DNA of 64,000 bases from JBFGJH01 sp041586155 (lineage in GTDB: Bacteria > Actinomycetota > Acidimicrobiia > Spongiisociales > JAENVV01), in assembly GCA_041586155.1 (NCBI GenBank), contig JBFHAT010000011.1, positions 12,533 through 76,532 on the forward strand. Reading direction: 5' to 3'. Shown piece after piece: positions 1 through 7,929 of the stretch (position 1 is the first letter of the stretch; every line of letters starts with the position of its first letter). The notes below the pieces were generated by a model, which worked only from the letters and a program-made list of their open reading frames with translations, had not been told where the DNA came from and ran no database searches. A program made the position numbers and the translations under genes.

Positions 1-1
1 G

Positions 2-142
2 ATCGGACGATCGACGGCAATGCTCAAGCACACTCGAGCGCCGGCCGTGGTCGTTGCGACCCATCTCGACTCCAATCTGGCACGACCGATCGTGGATGGG
101 GTCTGTGCCTTCTTTGCTGAAGCACGAGAGGCGATCAGCTGA
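2..142 (+). CDS. C-terminal fragment, possible N-acetylmuramoyl-L-alanine amidase
   Basis: An open frame enters from the left edge and stops at 140-142, directly abutting the convergent parB stop. The 46 visible residues contain RAPAVVVATHLDSN followed by an amphipathic tail ending in FFAEAREAIS. This resembles the last strand and helix of amidase_3 domains, where a PAV-type strand precedes the final helix. In mycobacteria a CwlM-type amidase lies next to parB, which fits. The catalytic region is outside the window, so the assignment rests on a short tail and on gene order. Confidence 0.4.
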   Translation: MGRSTAMLKHTRAPAVVVATHLDSNLARPIVDGVCAFFAEAREAIS

Positions 143-1009
143 TCACTCGTGCAGGGAGCGGTAGATCCGTTCCAGGTCTTGGATCGAGCCGAATTTGATC
201 ACGACCCGTCCACGATTGTTCCTGAACGTGATACTCACGTCGGCTTCCAGTCTCTGCTCGAGCCGCTGCTCCAGTTCGATGATGGCGACTGGGCGAGACT
301 GTGGCTCGGACGTGACGGTCGAATCCGAACTGGTGGTGTGCTCGGTACGGGCACGGGCCGCCTCTTCGACCTGACGGACCGACCAGCCCTCGTCGGCCGC
401 ACGCGTGGCCACGTGCACCGCATAGCTTTCATCTTCGATCCCGGCCAGCGCTCGAGCGTGGCCTGCCGAAAGCTCGCCACGGTTCACGAGGCCTTGGATG
501 TGCGCAGGGAGGCCCAAAAGACGCAACGCATTCGTGACGGCGCTGCGGCTCTTGCTCACGCGTTGACCCACTTGTTGGTGTGTTAACCCAAAATCTTCCA
601 GAAGCTGTTGGTAGGCCGCAGCCTCCTCGAGAGGACTCAGGTCCTCGCGCTGCACATTTTCGACGAGCGCCTCGACCAGAGAGCCCTGGTCATCAACGTC
701 TCTGATGATGACCGGCACTTCTTCGAGGCCGGCAGCCACGCTTGCCCGCAGTCGGCGCTCGCCGGCGATGAGCACATACCCGTCGGATCCCTTTCGTACC
801 ACCAGAGGCTGCAGCAGTCCCACCTCTTTGATCGAATCGGCCAGCGCCTCGAGCGACGCTTCATCGAAGCGGCTCCGGGGCTGATGTGGGTTGCCGACGA
901 TTCTGTCGACCGGAACGATGGCAAATCCACCGGTCGGTGCGGTGGTGGCACTCCCCTGCGGGATCAGCGCCTCCAAACCTCTTCCTAGGCCCGATCGCCG
1001 TTGCGCCAC
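143..1009 (-). CDS. parB: Chromosome partitioning protein ParB
   Basis: 288-residue centromere-binding CTPase of the ParABS system, which loads at parS and spreads to organise the origin for segregation. Visible parts in order: an N-terminal ParA-contact peptide (GLGRGLEALIP), the ParB/sulfiredoxin CTP-binding fold with GERRLR near residues 83-88 and ENVQREDLSP near 118-126, a helix-turn-helix near 142-164 (THQQVGQRVSKSRSAVTN), and a C-terminal dimerisation segment. The start is GTG with a strong AGGAGG five bases upstream, inside the end of parA. It is the last gene of rsmG-parA-parB; its parS site lies at 2431-2448. Length and domain order are typical. Confidence 0.97.
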   Translation of the reverse strand: MAQRRSGLGRGLEALIPQGSATTAPTGGFAIVPVDRIVGNPHQPRSRFDEASLEALADSIKEVGLLQPLVVRKGSDGYVLIAGERRLRASVAAGLEEVPVIIRDVDDQGSLVEALVENVQREDLSPLEEAAAYQQLLEDFGLTHQQVGQRVSKSRSAVTNALRLLGLPAHIQGLVNRGELSAGHARALAGIEDESYAVHVATRAADEGWSVRQVEEAARARTEHTTSSDSTVTSEPQSRPVAIIELEQRLEQRLEADVSITFRNNRGRVVIKFGSIQDLERIYRSLHE

Positions 1010-1018
1010 TACTTCCTC

Positions 1019-1798
1019 CTACTCGCGATCATGTCGACGCCTGAACTCCCTCGCCAACTCTCGATAGGCAATCGCTCCCCTACTCATCGGATCGAACGCC
1101 TCGATCGGTTCGCCGTAGGACGGCGCCTCCGAGAGCCGCACCGACCTGGGAATGATCGTTCGGTACGCCTGGTCGGGGAAGTGATGGCGCACCTGCTCTG
1201 CGACGTCGGCCGCCAGGTTGGTCCGGCCGTCATACATTGTCACCACGACCCCGCCAATCCGCAGCTTCGGATTGAGGTTTCCCTGAACGAGCTCAATATT
1301 GGCCATGAGCTGGGTCACACCCTCGAGGGCGTAATACTCCGCCTGGATCGGTATCAAGACTTCGTCTGCCGCGGTCAAGGCGTTGATCGTCAACAACCCG
1401 AGCGACGGAGGACAGTCGATGATCACCGTATCGAACTTCTTAGCGGTCGACTCCAAAGCCTGACGCAGGCGTTGCTCGCGGGAGAAGACCGACACGAGCT
1501 CGATCTCGGCACCGGCCAGGTCGATAGTTGCAGGAACAAGTGAAAGGCCGGCGACGGTGGTTTTGAGCGTCACATCTTTGACGTCGGCCTTGTGGAGGAG
1601 GACCTCATACACCGAGTGGTCGATTTGGCCGCGATCGACGCCCAAACCAGATGTGGCGTTGCCTTGGGGGTCGAGATCAACGAGCAGCACCTGCTCGCCT
1701 TGTAACGCCAGTGAGGCACCCAGGTTGATGGAGGTTGTGGACTTGCCCACGCCGCCCTTTTGGTTGGCGAGGGCAACGATGAGCGCCCGACCGTTCAT
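1019..1798 (-). CDS. parA: Chromosome partitioning ATPase ParA (Soj)
   Basis: Walker-type ATPase (259 residues from this start) that moves ParB-parS complexes over the nucleoid. The deviant Walker A KGGVGKST is at residues 14-21, with DLDPQGNAT and VIIDCPPSLGLLT as the switch and Walker B regions. I chose the ATG at 1798 over an in-frame start 8 codons upstream because it overlaps the rsmG stop as ATGA, a pattern repeated across this operon. It lies 9 bp upstream of parB, whose ribosome binding site is in the parA tail. The sequence is that of a canonical chromosomal ParA. Confidence 0.97.
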   Translation of the reverse strand: MNGRALIVALANQKGGVGKSTTSINLGASLALQGEQVLLVDLDPQGNATSGLGVDRGQIDHSVYEVLLHKADVKDVTLKTTVAGLSLVPATIDLAGAEIELVSVFSREQRLRQALESTAKKFDTVIIDCPPSLGLLTINALTAADEVLIPIQAEYYALEGVTQLMANIELVQGNLNPKLRIGGVVVTMYDGRTNLAADVAEQVRHHFPDQAYRTIIPRSVRLSEAPSYGEPIEAFDPMSRGAIAYRELAREFRRRHDRE

Positions 1799-2421
1799 TG
1801 TGGCGCCATGATAAGCATCCACGCAGGCGGGTCAAGTACCGTCGAGCAGATAATTTCCGCTGTCATCCCCGACGACGTCGCCAGGTCGACGAGTTCGGAG
1901 GTGTCCGGCGCAGCTTCTCGTCGTGAGATGCCCAGCGCGGCGGACCTCGTTGCGAGCGAGGCCATCAAGGGGATGGCGCGGCGGGGAGGGAGCGCCGCCC
2001 GCATCGTCACCAACTCGGCGGGCTCTACCACCGACCGCTCGAAGTCGGCTTGGTCGACCGTGACGTTCGACAGCCCAAGCACGCGAACGGCTCGTGCTGC
2101 CAGCTCGCAGCGCCTTCCGCTCCGATCGAGCAGCCTCACTGCAGCTTCGGGCCGCGCAATGGCAAGCACCAATCCCGGCAATCCGACGCCAGAGCCGAGA
2201 TCCAAGATCGTAGTCGCCGTCGGTGCCCCGATCATGTAAAGCAATCCGTCCGCCAGGTGCCGGTCATCGATCGACGCCGCCTCATTGGGCCCGATTCCTC
2301 CGGCGACGGCTGCTTCCGCGATGAGCCAACGCCGGAACTGGGCCAACAGCGCCACCTGCCCGGGTTCGAGCGCAATTCCCACCTCTTCGGCAACTCGTGC
2401 GATCGCATCGGCCACCGTCAT
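1795..2421 (-). CDS. rsmG: 16S rRNA (guanine-N7) methyltransferase RsmG
   Basis: SAM-dependent methyltransferase (GidB) that modifies G527 of 16S rRNA. The SAM-binding motif ILDLGSGVGLPGLVLAIARP lies near residue 75 from this start, followed by the acidic LLDRSGRRCE strand. The open frame extends to 2481, but that extension would translate the parS palindrome, so I place the start at the ATG of MTVADAIARV (2421). That gives 208 residues, normal for the family. It overlaps parA by ATGA. The gene is the first of the rsmG-parA-parB unit, and parS sits in its leader. Confidence 0.93.
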   Translation of the reverse strand: MTVADAIARVAEEVGIALEPGQVALLAQFRRWLIAEAAVAGGIGPNEAASIDDRHLADGLLYMIGAPTATTILDLGSGVGLPGLVLAIARPEAAVRLLDRSGRRCELAARAVRVLGLSNVTVDQADFERSVVEPAELVTMRAALPPRRAIPLMASLATRSAALGISRREAAPDTSELVDLATSSGMTAEIICSTVLDPPAWMLIMAPQ

Positions 2422-2430
2422 AGCGTAGCG

Positions 2431-2448
2431 AGGTTTCACGTGAAACCT
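2431..2448. promoter_or_regulatory. parS centromere site
   Basis: An 18-bp perfect palindrome, AGGTTTCACGTGAAACCT, contains the universal parS core GTTTCACGTGAAAC. It lies 10 bp upstream of the chosen rsmG start and about 2.8 kb left of dnaA. It is the only exact parS core I found in the window. ParB loading is known chemistry for this sequence; its effect on rsmG-parA-parB transcription is inference from position. Confidence 0.95.
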
Positions 2449-2477
2449 TCGACCTCGGGTGAAGACACCGCGAGCCA

Positions 2478-2507
2478 CCAAAAAAGGCCCCTGCCGGGGC
2501 CTTGTTT
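2478..2507 (-). terminator. Rho-independent terminator after jag
   Basis: Stem AAGGCCCC (2484-2491) pairs perfectly with GGGGCCTT (2496-2503) around loop TGCC. Read on the minus strand it is followed by a run of six T. It lies just beyond the jag stop and separates the rpmH-jag operon from rsmG. Confidence 0.9.
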
Positions 2508-2528
2508 GGTTCTTCCGAGCCTGACTCG

Positions 2529-3326
2529 CTACGACGGGCTGATCACCACCGACCGTTGCGGTTCTTCGCCTTCCGAATACGACGTGACCCCATCGAGTGC
2601 CTGCACCGCATCATGGATGACCTTCCGGTCCGCCGGGTTCATCGGCTCCAGCATTCGCTCCTGCCCGTCGTCGAGCACCTGTTGCGCCAACCTGCCGGCA
2701 TAGATCTGCAGCGCTTCGCGCCGCCTCTCTGCATAACCGGCGATATCGAGGCGGAGACGAACTCCTTCGTGCGTCTTTCGCTGAACCACAGTTCTCGTCA
2801 GCTCATGGATCGCCTGCATGATCGCACCTTTGGGACCAACCAACGCCTCCGTCTGGTCGCCGACGAGACGCGCATATACGGTGTCGTCGTCAACTTCGGT
2901 TTCGACACGCCCTTCCAGGCCGAACGCATCGAGCAATCCTCCCAAGAATTCGGAGATGACTTCGGCTTGCTCCTCACGAGACACAGTGACCTCCTTCTTT
3001 GGGCGCTGCTGAGGCTTCGGCTTGGTCGCCGGTGAGCTCTTCTTCTGCCGAGATCCCTGTTTCCCCTCTTCCTGCCGCTCTCCGGACGTCTGTCCACTCC
3101 GAGATTGTGCAGGTTTGGTGCGCTTTCGCGACCGGCTCCGCTTCCTCTTCGGCGGCTTGGACTTGAGGCGAACGACGGCATCCCGACCGCCCATTCCGAG
3201 GAATCCTCGTTCAGGTTCCTGAATGATCTCAACATCGGCGAGTTCGACCGAATCGAGTCCCAACTCGGCCAGTCCGGCTTCGACGGCGACTTCTACCGAT
3301 CTACCACGTACTTCCACCCATTCCAC
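2529..3326 (-). CDS. jag: RNA-binding protein Jag/KhpB
   Basis: 265-residue RNA-binding protein of the Jag (KhpB/SpoIIIJ-associated) family. In order: Jag_N domain at about 1-58 with the EPERGFLGMGG motif, a Lys/Arg-rich linker, a KH domain around the LVGPKGAIMQAI segment, and a C-terminal R3H domain (AERRREALQIYAGRLAQ). The start is GTG at 3326 with AGGAGG upstream, two bases after the yidC stop. The frame stays open for 70 more codons inside yidC but that part has no family similarity. It sits directly downstream of yidC as in most bacteria and is followed by a terminator. Confidence 0.93.
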   Translation of the reverse strand: MEWVEVRGRSVEVAVEAGLAELGLDSVELADVEIIQEPERGFLGMGGRDAVVRLKSKPPKRKRSRSRKRTKPAQSRSGQTSGERQEEGKQGSRQKKSSPATKPKPQQRPKKEVTVSREEQAEVISEFLGGLLDAFGLEGRVETEVDDDTVYARLVGDQTEALVGPKGAIMQAIHELTRTVVQRKTHEGVRLRLDIAGYAERRREALQIYAGRLAQQVLDDGQERMLEPMNPADRKVIHDAVQALDGVTSYSEGEEPQRSVVISPS

Positions 3327-3327
3327 T

Positions 3328-4185
3328 TCATTTCCTCCTGCGCCGGTTGCGCTTCTTCGCTGAGCCCTGAGGTTTTGACGGCCGCTTGGGCTCCGTGATC
3401 TCTTCAGTTTTGGCAACGGCGGCGGCAGCAGGGGTTGGGCGGCCGTCGATGCGATAGATGAACGCCATTTGTCCAAATCGGAACAGGTTGGATGTCGCCC
3501 AATACACCACGAGACCGGCCACGAAATTCCACGCAAACACCCCGAACAGCACCGGCAGCACCTTCGTGATGGTCTGTGTGGCCCGCACCTGCGGATTGTC
3601 GTCTTTGGGCTGACCCACCTGGGAATATGCCTGCTGGAAGAATTGTGCGCCCACCATGACGAGAATGACGACGAGATAGGGGAGGGCAGCCGTCAAGCCT
3701 TGGAGAATGCCTGACACACTCGCCGTGGAAAACGCCTCCGCCGGCGTGTGAAGCAAGTTCATCCCCAAGAAGGCGACTTCGTCTCGCTGAATGGCCTCAT
3801 GCAGCCCGGTGTTGGCAGGCACGAACTCGAGCAGAGTTTGTTGATCTCGCAACAATCTGAAGAGTGCAAACCAGATCGGCATCTGGATCAGCATGGGGCC
3901 GAGGCATCCAGCCGGGGTGGCACCGTGTTCCTTCTGCAGCCGCATCATCTCTTGCTGCATCTTCTGCGGGTCTTCTTTGTGCTCGTCTTGCAGCCGCTTG
4001 ACCTCGGGCTGCATGGCGGAGAATGCCCTCGTCGCTCGTGTCTGCTTCAGCGTCAACGGAAACAGGGCAATCGACACGATGATCGTGAGACCCACGATCG
4101 ACCAACCGAACGATGGGACTACCTGGTAGATTATGGAAAGAATGACAGCGAGCGGGGTAGCGACGAAACCGAGGAAGTCGTTCAC
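3328..4185 (-). CDS. yidC: Membrane protein insertase YidC
   Basis: 285-residue Oxa1/YidC insertase that integrates membrane proteins alone or with SecYEG. It has the short Gram-positive layout: an N-terminal membrane segment, a segment near 28-48 followed by a charged cytosolic coiled hairpin (ATRAFSAMQPEVKRLQDEH), then hydrophobic segments around PMLIQMPIWFALFRLL, the 160s and the 220s, and a basic C-terminal tail ending RNRRRRK. There is no large periplasmic P1 domain. The GTG start overlaps the yidD stop (GTGA). Confidence 0.96.
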   Translation of the reverse strand: MNDFLGFVATPLAVILSIIYQVVPSFGWSIVGLTIIVSIALFPLTLKQTRATRAFSAMQPEVKRLQDEHKEDPQKMQQEMMRLQKEHGATPAGCLGPMLIQMPIWFALFRLLRDQQTLLEFVPANTGLHEAIQRDEVAFLGMNLLHTPAEAFSTASVSGILQGLTAALPYLVVILVMVGAQFFQQAYSQVGQPKDDNPQVRATQTITKVLPVLFGVFAWNFVAGLVVYWATSNLFRFGQMAFIYRIDGRPTPAAAAVAKTEEITEPKRPSKPQGSAKKRNRRRRK

Positions 4186-4412
4186 AGTGCCTGCTCCCGA
4201 TCAGGTACGGGATCGAGCCCGCCCTCGTGGAACGGATGGCATCGGGCGATGCGTCGCCCACCCATGACGATTCCCCTCGCCAGGCCGAACCGTTCGACCG
4301 CTAGATACGTGTACTGAGAGCAAGTCGGCTGATAACGGCAGTTCTTGCCCAGGAACGGCGACATCAGACGCTGATAGCCCCGAATCAACACCAACCCGGC
4401 CCGCCGCATCAT
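4182..4412 (-). CDS. yidD: Membrane protein insertion efficiency factor YidD
   Basis: 76-residue small protein of the YidD (DUF37) family. It has the signature YQRLMSPFLGKNCRYQPTCS and then YTYLAVERFG and the RRIARCHPFHEGGLDPVP tail. YidD helps YidC-dependent insertion and sits on the inner face of the membrane. It overlaps rnpA upstream (ATGA) and yidC downstream (GTGA), so the four genes rnpA-yidD-yidC-jag look translationally coupled. Confidence 0.95.
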   Translation of the reverse strand: MMRRAGLVLIRGYQRLMSPFLGKNCRYQPTCSQYTYLAVERFGLARGIVMGGRRIARCHPFHEGGLDPVPDREQAL

Positions 4413-4729
4413 CGCCCTCCACCGTCTCCGGGATCGAGCCAGCGGACGACCGTGCCGAAAGGTGCTCGCTCGACGAGTGGCGTGGGGATGACGACGTAAT
4501 CAGCCGGCTCCCATCCGCACTCTCGGGCGGCGGCCCGAATTCGACGCTTGATGCGGTTCCGCACGACCGCTCCTCCCAGGCGGCGCGGCGTGATCATCCC
4601 GAGCCGGGGATAGGGGAGTTGGGATTCGGCTATCACGAGTGTCAGACCGGCCTTTCGAATCCGGCGGCCCGCCGAGAGCACATGGCGGAACTCGCCGGGA
4701 GTGCGGAGCGGGCGGACCTCAGGCGGCAA
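4409..4729 (-). CDS. rnpA: Ribonuclease P protein component
   Basis: Protein subunit of RNase P, which helps the RNA subunit mature tRNA 5' ends. The family signature is visible as RNRIKRRIRAAARE, preceded by RPLRTPGEFRHVL and RLGMITPRRLGGAVV. The start is uncertain. The frame runs up to a GTG at 4771, which would overlap rpmH by 53 bp and give 120 residues. A TTG at 4729 begins just before the conserved N-terminus and overlaps rpmH by 11 bp, giving 106 residues; I prefer it. Neither start has a clear Shine-Dalgarno. It overlaps yidD by ATGA. Confidence 0.93.
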   Translation of the reverse strand: MPPEVRPLRTPGEFRHVLSAGRRIRKAGLTLVIAESQLPYPRLGMITPRRLGGAVVRNRIKRRIRAAARECGWEPADYVVIPTPLVERAPFGTVVRWLDPGDGGGR

Positions 4730-4853
4730 GCCGCTGGCGGCCCTTGGCCCGACGACGCTTGAGTGTCGCACGCCCGGCGCGGGTCCGCATCTTCATCCGA
4801 AAGCCGTGCTTGCGCTTCCGGCGACGCGTGTTGGGTTGGTACGTCCGCTTCAT
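4719..4853 (-). CDS. rpmH: Large ribosomal subunit protein bL34
   Basis: 44-residue ribosomal protein beginning MKRTYQPNTRRRKRKHGFR and continuing through RTRAGRATLKRRRAKGRQRLAA, with nearly every position matching the L34 consensus. It heads the leftward rpmH-rnpA-yidD-yidC-jag operon. The stop lies inside the start region of rnpA. The ATG is unambiguous. Confidence 0.97.
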   Translation of the reverse strand: MKRTYQPNTRRRKRKHGFRMKMRTRAGRATLKRRRAKGRQRLAA

Positions 4854-5273
4854 GGGAACTCCAGGGAACGAGGTAATGGAAGGTTACGAAACGTGACGCG
4901 CCATTGCAAAGGCGGCCGACCGTCTGATCATCCATATCCTGGGGGGCTGCAGGCCGATCGACCTATTTCTGTCGTGAGGCCGCGAGAAAACGCGGTAACG
5001 CGCGAAAACCCGTAGAACCCCTCAGAGGCGACGCGCGGCCGTTCTCCGCGAAAACACCGAAAGAACCTGGCCCTGTATGCAGGGGTTTTGCATTCATACA
5101 GGCTGCCAACCGGTATGATATGCGAGGTTTTGGCGCTCTTGTGAGGCTCTTTTCCGAAGACCTACACTCGCCGAGCCGGCGGATTGGCTCTCACTTCCCC
5201 TTTCTCGCTGATCTGTCGCGCGGTGTTCTCCACAAGATGTGGAAAGCTCTGTGGACGGTCACGGGAGGGATGT
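4854..5273. promoter_or_regulatory. Divergent rpmH/dnaA intergenic region with DnaA-box-like sites
   Basis: 420 bp between divergently transcribed rpmH and dnaA. Close to dnaA are three DnaA-box-like sequences: TTCTCCACA at 5226-5234, TGTGGAAAG at 5238-5246 (reverse) and TGTGGACGG at 5250-5258 (reverse), consistent with autoregulation. A TATGAT -10-like hexamer lies at 5114-5119. Around 4980-5060 there are repeated CGCGAAAAC-type words. I see no gene here; frames across it are not protein-like. Confidence 0.7.
5072..5102. repeat. Inverted repeat upstream of dnaA
   Basis: CCTGTATG (5072-5079) pairs with CATACAGG (5095-5102) around a 15-nt centre. It sits just upstream of a TATGAT -10-like element, so it may be an operator of the dnaA promoter. 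No T-run follows, so it does not look like a terminator. Confidence 0.5.
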
Positions 5274-6647
5274 GTGACACAAATGACAGCGGCCCGGTGG
5301 TCTCTGTTCAGGGAGACCGTCGAGGCGGAGGTCGAGCCATGGGTCTGGCAGAATTGGCTCGCCGCACTGGATCGTGCCGACGACGACGACCAACACCTGG
5401 TGCTCAATGCGCCGAGTCAGTATCACCTCCGGTGGGTGATCGACCGGCACCTCGACACGCTGCAGAGCGCAGCGACCAAGGTATTTGGCGAGGAGGTGAC
5501 GCTGGAGCTCACTGCCCTCGAAGAACACGAATCAGCGGTGCATGCTCCCACCGCGCCCTCGGTGGTGGAGGCGCCTGTCCCGCCGGCGATTCCGTCGCCG
5601 CACCCGGTCACCTCGGACGGCAACGACCGGTTGCTGGCTCGCTACACGTTCGACAACTTCGTCGTCGGCCAGTCGAACCGGTTCGCCCATGCCGCCGCCA
5701 TGGCCGTCACCGAACAGCCGGGCACCCACTACAACCCGCTGTTCATTTACGCGGCCGCGGGCCTGGGTAAGACCCATCTGCTGCATGCCGTGGGTCATCA
5801 CGCGCGCGAATTGATGCCTTCGACCAGGCTCCGATACGTCACCTCGGAGAACTTCTTCAACCAGTTCATCGATGGCATCCGTAAGAAGCGTATGGACGAG
5901 TTCAAGTCGCTGTATCGCACCACGGATCTCTTGCTGCTCGATGACGTCCAGTTCTTCGAAGGCAAGGAACAGATCCTCGAAGAGTTCTTCCACACCTTCA
6001 ATGCGCTGTATGAGCAGGGCAAGCAACTCGTGATCTCGTCCGACCGCCATCCGCGCAACCTCGCCACGCTCGAGGACCGACTGCGGAGCAGATTCGAATG
6101 GGGTCTCCTCACCGACATCCAGCCACCCGATGTAGAGACACGGCTGGCAATCCTTCGCAAGAACACCGACGGGGCGCGTCACGAATTCCCCGAGGACGTG
6201 CTCGAGTTCATCGCAACACACGTCGAGAACAACATTCGAGAGCTCGAAGGTGCGCTCACGCGGGTCACTGCCTACGCGACACTCCACCACACGGCAATCG
6301 GACTGGAGATGGCAACTGACGTCCTGAGCGACCTGGTGCCGCATTCGACGCCACGGCCGCTCACTCCCGAGATCATCATTCGGGCCGTTGGGAGCCGATA
6401 CAACTATTCGACTGCCGACATGACCGGGAAGAGCCGCAAGGCTCCGCTCGCCATGGCCCGCCAGATCGCCATGTACCTGTGCCGGGAGCTCACAGACCTG
6501 TCATTGCCCAACATCGGTCGTCAGTTCGGAGGCCGCGACCACACGACCGTGATGCACGCCGTTTCCAAGGTGAAGATGCTCATGGAGACTGATCCGAACG
6601 TCTTCGAAGGCGTCTCGGCTTTGTCTCAGGAGCTGAGGACAACGTGA
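5274..6647 (+). CDS. dnaA: Chromosomal replication initiator DnaA
   Basis: 457-residue AAA+ initiator. Domain I covers about 1-80 (WSLFRETVEAEVEPWVWQNW), then a short variable linker. The AAA+ core has Walker A GLGKT at 163-167, Walker B LLLLDDVQFF around 220-226, and the sensor/arginine-finger region RLRSRFEWGL. Domain IV ends with RDHTTVMHA near 421, the DnaA-box recognition helix. The frame opens at 5184, but a GTG at 5274 has GGGAGGG five bases upstream and matches family N-termini. It is transcribed toward dnaN, with the probable oriC in between. Confidence 0.96.
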   Translation: MTQMTAARWSLFRETVEAEVEPWVWQNWLAALDRADDDDQHLVLNAPSQYHLRWVIDRHLDTLQSAATKVFGEEVTLELTALEEHESAVHAPTAPSVVEAPVPPAIPSPHPVTSDGNDRLLARYTFDNFVVGQSNRFAHAAAMAVTEQPGTHYNPLFIYAAAGLGKTHLLHAVGHHARELMPSTRLRYVTSENFFNQFIDGIRKKRMDEFKSLYRTTDLLLLDDVQFFEGKEQILEEFFHTFNALYEQGKQLVISSDRHPRNLATLEDRLRSRFEWGLLTDIQPPDVETRLAILRKNTDGARHEFPEDVLEFIATHVENNIRELEGALTRVTAYATLHHTAIGLEMATDVLSDLVPHSTPRPLTPEIIIRAVGSRYNYSTADMTGKSRKAPLAMARQIAMYLCRELTDLSLPNIGRQFGGRDHTTVMHAVSKVKMLMETDPNVFEGVSALSQELRTT

Positions 6648-6837
6648 GTATTCTCCACAGGAAGCGCGCGTGATCCACACGCGTCATGGAAGGATCCACA
6701 GGCCGTACCCACCCCCTTGTGGAAGCGGCCAGGCTGGATTCATGGGCTCTGGCACGGTTATCCACCTGTCAACAGCTGCCTACTATCACTACTCCATTTG
6801 AAATAGAAGAACTCAGTAACAGAAGGAAACGACACCT
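6648..6837. other. Probable replication origin oriC (dnaA-dnaN intergenic)
   Basis: 190 bp with no coding potential holding a cluster of DnaA-box-like 9-mers: TTCTCCACA 6651-6659, TGATCCACA 6671-6679, GGATCCACA 6692-6700, TGTGGAAGC 6718-6726 (reverse) and TTATCCACC 6758-6766. An AT-richer stretch follows at about 6781-6825, a candidate unwinding element, ending in the dnaN ribosome binding site. Location between dnaA and dnaN is the usual actinobacterial origin site. Gene directions diverge from this neighbourhood, leftward up to rpmH and rightward from dnaA. Confidence 0.8.
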
Positions 6838-7929
6838 GTGAAGATCCGAGCCGAACGTGATGACCTCGCCGATGTCTTCGGTCGCGCCAATCGGGCCGTG
6901 GGAGCCAAAGCGGCCGCACCGCCTCTGACGGGTGTGATGTGCGATGTCACCGGATCGACACTCAAGGTCACCGGAACCGATCTGGAGATCACGGTTCGGA
7001 CGAACACGGACGTCGAGGTTCTCGAGGAAGGCCGATCGGTGATTCCCGCCAAGTTCGTGTCCGAAGCCATTCGGAAAATGCCCGAAGGCGCAGTGACGCT
7101 CGAATCAGACGGAGGCGAACTGGTGATCACCGGCCAGGGTCCGAGGTTCACGGTGAGGGAGTTCGCCGTCGACGAGTTTCCAGTGCTCGAAGCGCCCGAC
7201 ATGGACGACTCGATCAAGCTCGACGGTGAAGAGCTGGCCGAGGCGATCGCGCAAGTCACGGTGGCAGCGTCGTCGGACGCTACCCGTCCGATCCTCACGG
7301 GGGTTCTCGTCGAGAACGACGACGACGGAGTTCGGCTGGTAGCCACCGACTCATACCGCCTCGCCGTTCGGACCCTCAAGGGCGTCACTGCCCCTGCGAC
7401 GGGCGGACTGGTGCCGGCGAGAGGATTGCGCGAGCTCAGTCGGACGGTCGGCACCTCCAACATCGAGATGGCCGTGCCTGGACGGGAAGCGGCGTTCAAA
7501 TCGGACAAGGGCACGTTGACGATGCGTCTCATCGAGGGAACGTTTCCGAACTACCGGCAGTTGCTTCCCGAGTCGTATCCAAACCGGGTCGTAGTGAATC
7601 GCGAACGCCTGTTGGAGGCCTTGTCGCGCGCGGAGCTGGTTGCTGAGGATCACATTCCGGTCCGGCTCACCATGTCCGAAGGCGGGGTCGAGATCACCGT
7701 CACCCGCCAAGATGTCGGAGGGGAGGCCGAGCACCTCCCGGGGGACTACTCGGGTGAGGCTTCCGATGTGTTGATTGCGTTCAACCCCCGGTATCTCCGT
7801 GACGGCGTGTCAGCGATCAACGCCGAGGAGATCGAGATCCAGGTCATCGACGGGTTGAAGCCGTCGGTGATCAGGGGAGTTGGACACGAGGACTTCCTCT
7901 ATCTCTTGATGCCCGTCCGGATTCCGTGA
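6838..7929 (+). CDS. dnaN: DNA polymerase III sliding clamp (beta subunit)
   Basis: 363-residue processivity clamp. Three beta-clamp repeats are visible: an N-terminal one starting MKIRAERDDLADVFGRANRAV, a middle one beginning near ELAEAIAQVTVAASSDATRP with the conserved LVATDSYRLAVR segment, and a C-terminal one ending YLLMPVRIP. The start is GTG at 6838 with AGAAGGAAA about 10 bases upstream. The stop overlaps recF as GTGA. Length is normal. Confidence 0.97.
   Translation: MKIRAERDDLADVFGRANRAVGAKAAAPPLTGVMCDVTGSTLKVTGTDLEITVRTNTDVEVLEEGRSVIPAKFVSEAIRKMPEGAVTLESDGGELVITGQGPRFTVREFAVDEFPVLEAPDMDDSIKLDGEELAEAIAQVTVAASSDATRPILTGVLVENDDDGVRLVATDSYRLAVRTLKGVTAPATGGLVPARGLRELSRTVGTSNIEMAVPGREAAFKSDKGTLTMRLIEGTFPNYRQLLPESYPNRVVVNRERLLEALSRAELVAEDHIPVRLTMSEGGVEITVTRQDVGGEAEHLPGDYSGEASDVLIAFNPRYLRDGVSAINAEEIEIQVIDGLKPSVIRGVGHEDFLYLLMPVRIP

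Noticed and set aside
5532..6344. 270-residue leftward frame inside dnaA
   Set aside because: It is the antisense shadow of a well-supported dnaA and shows no family motif.
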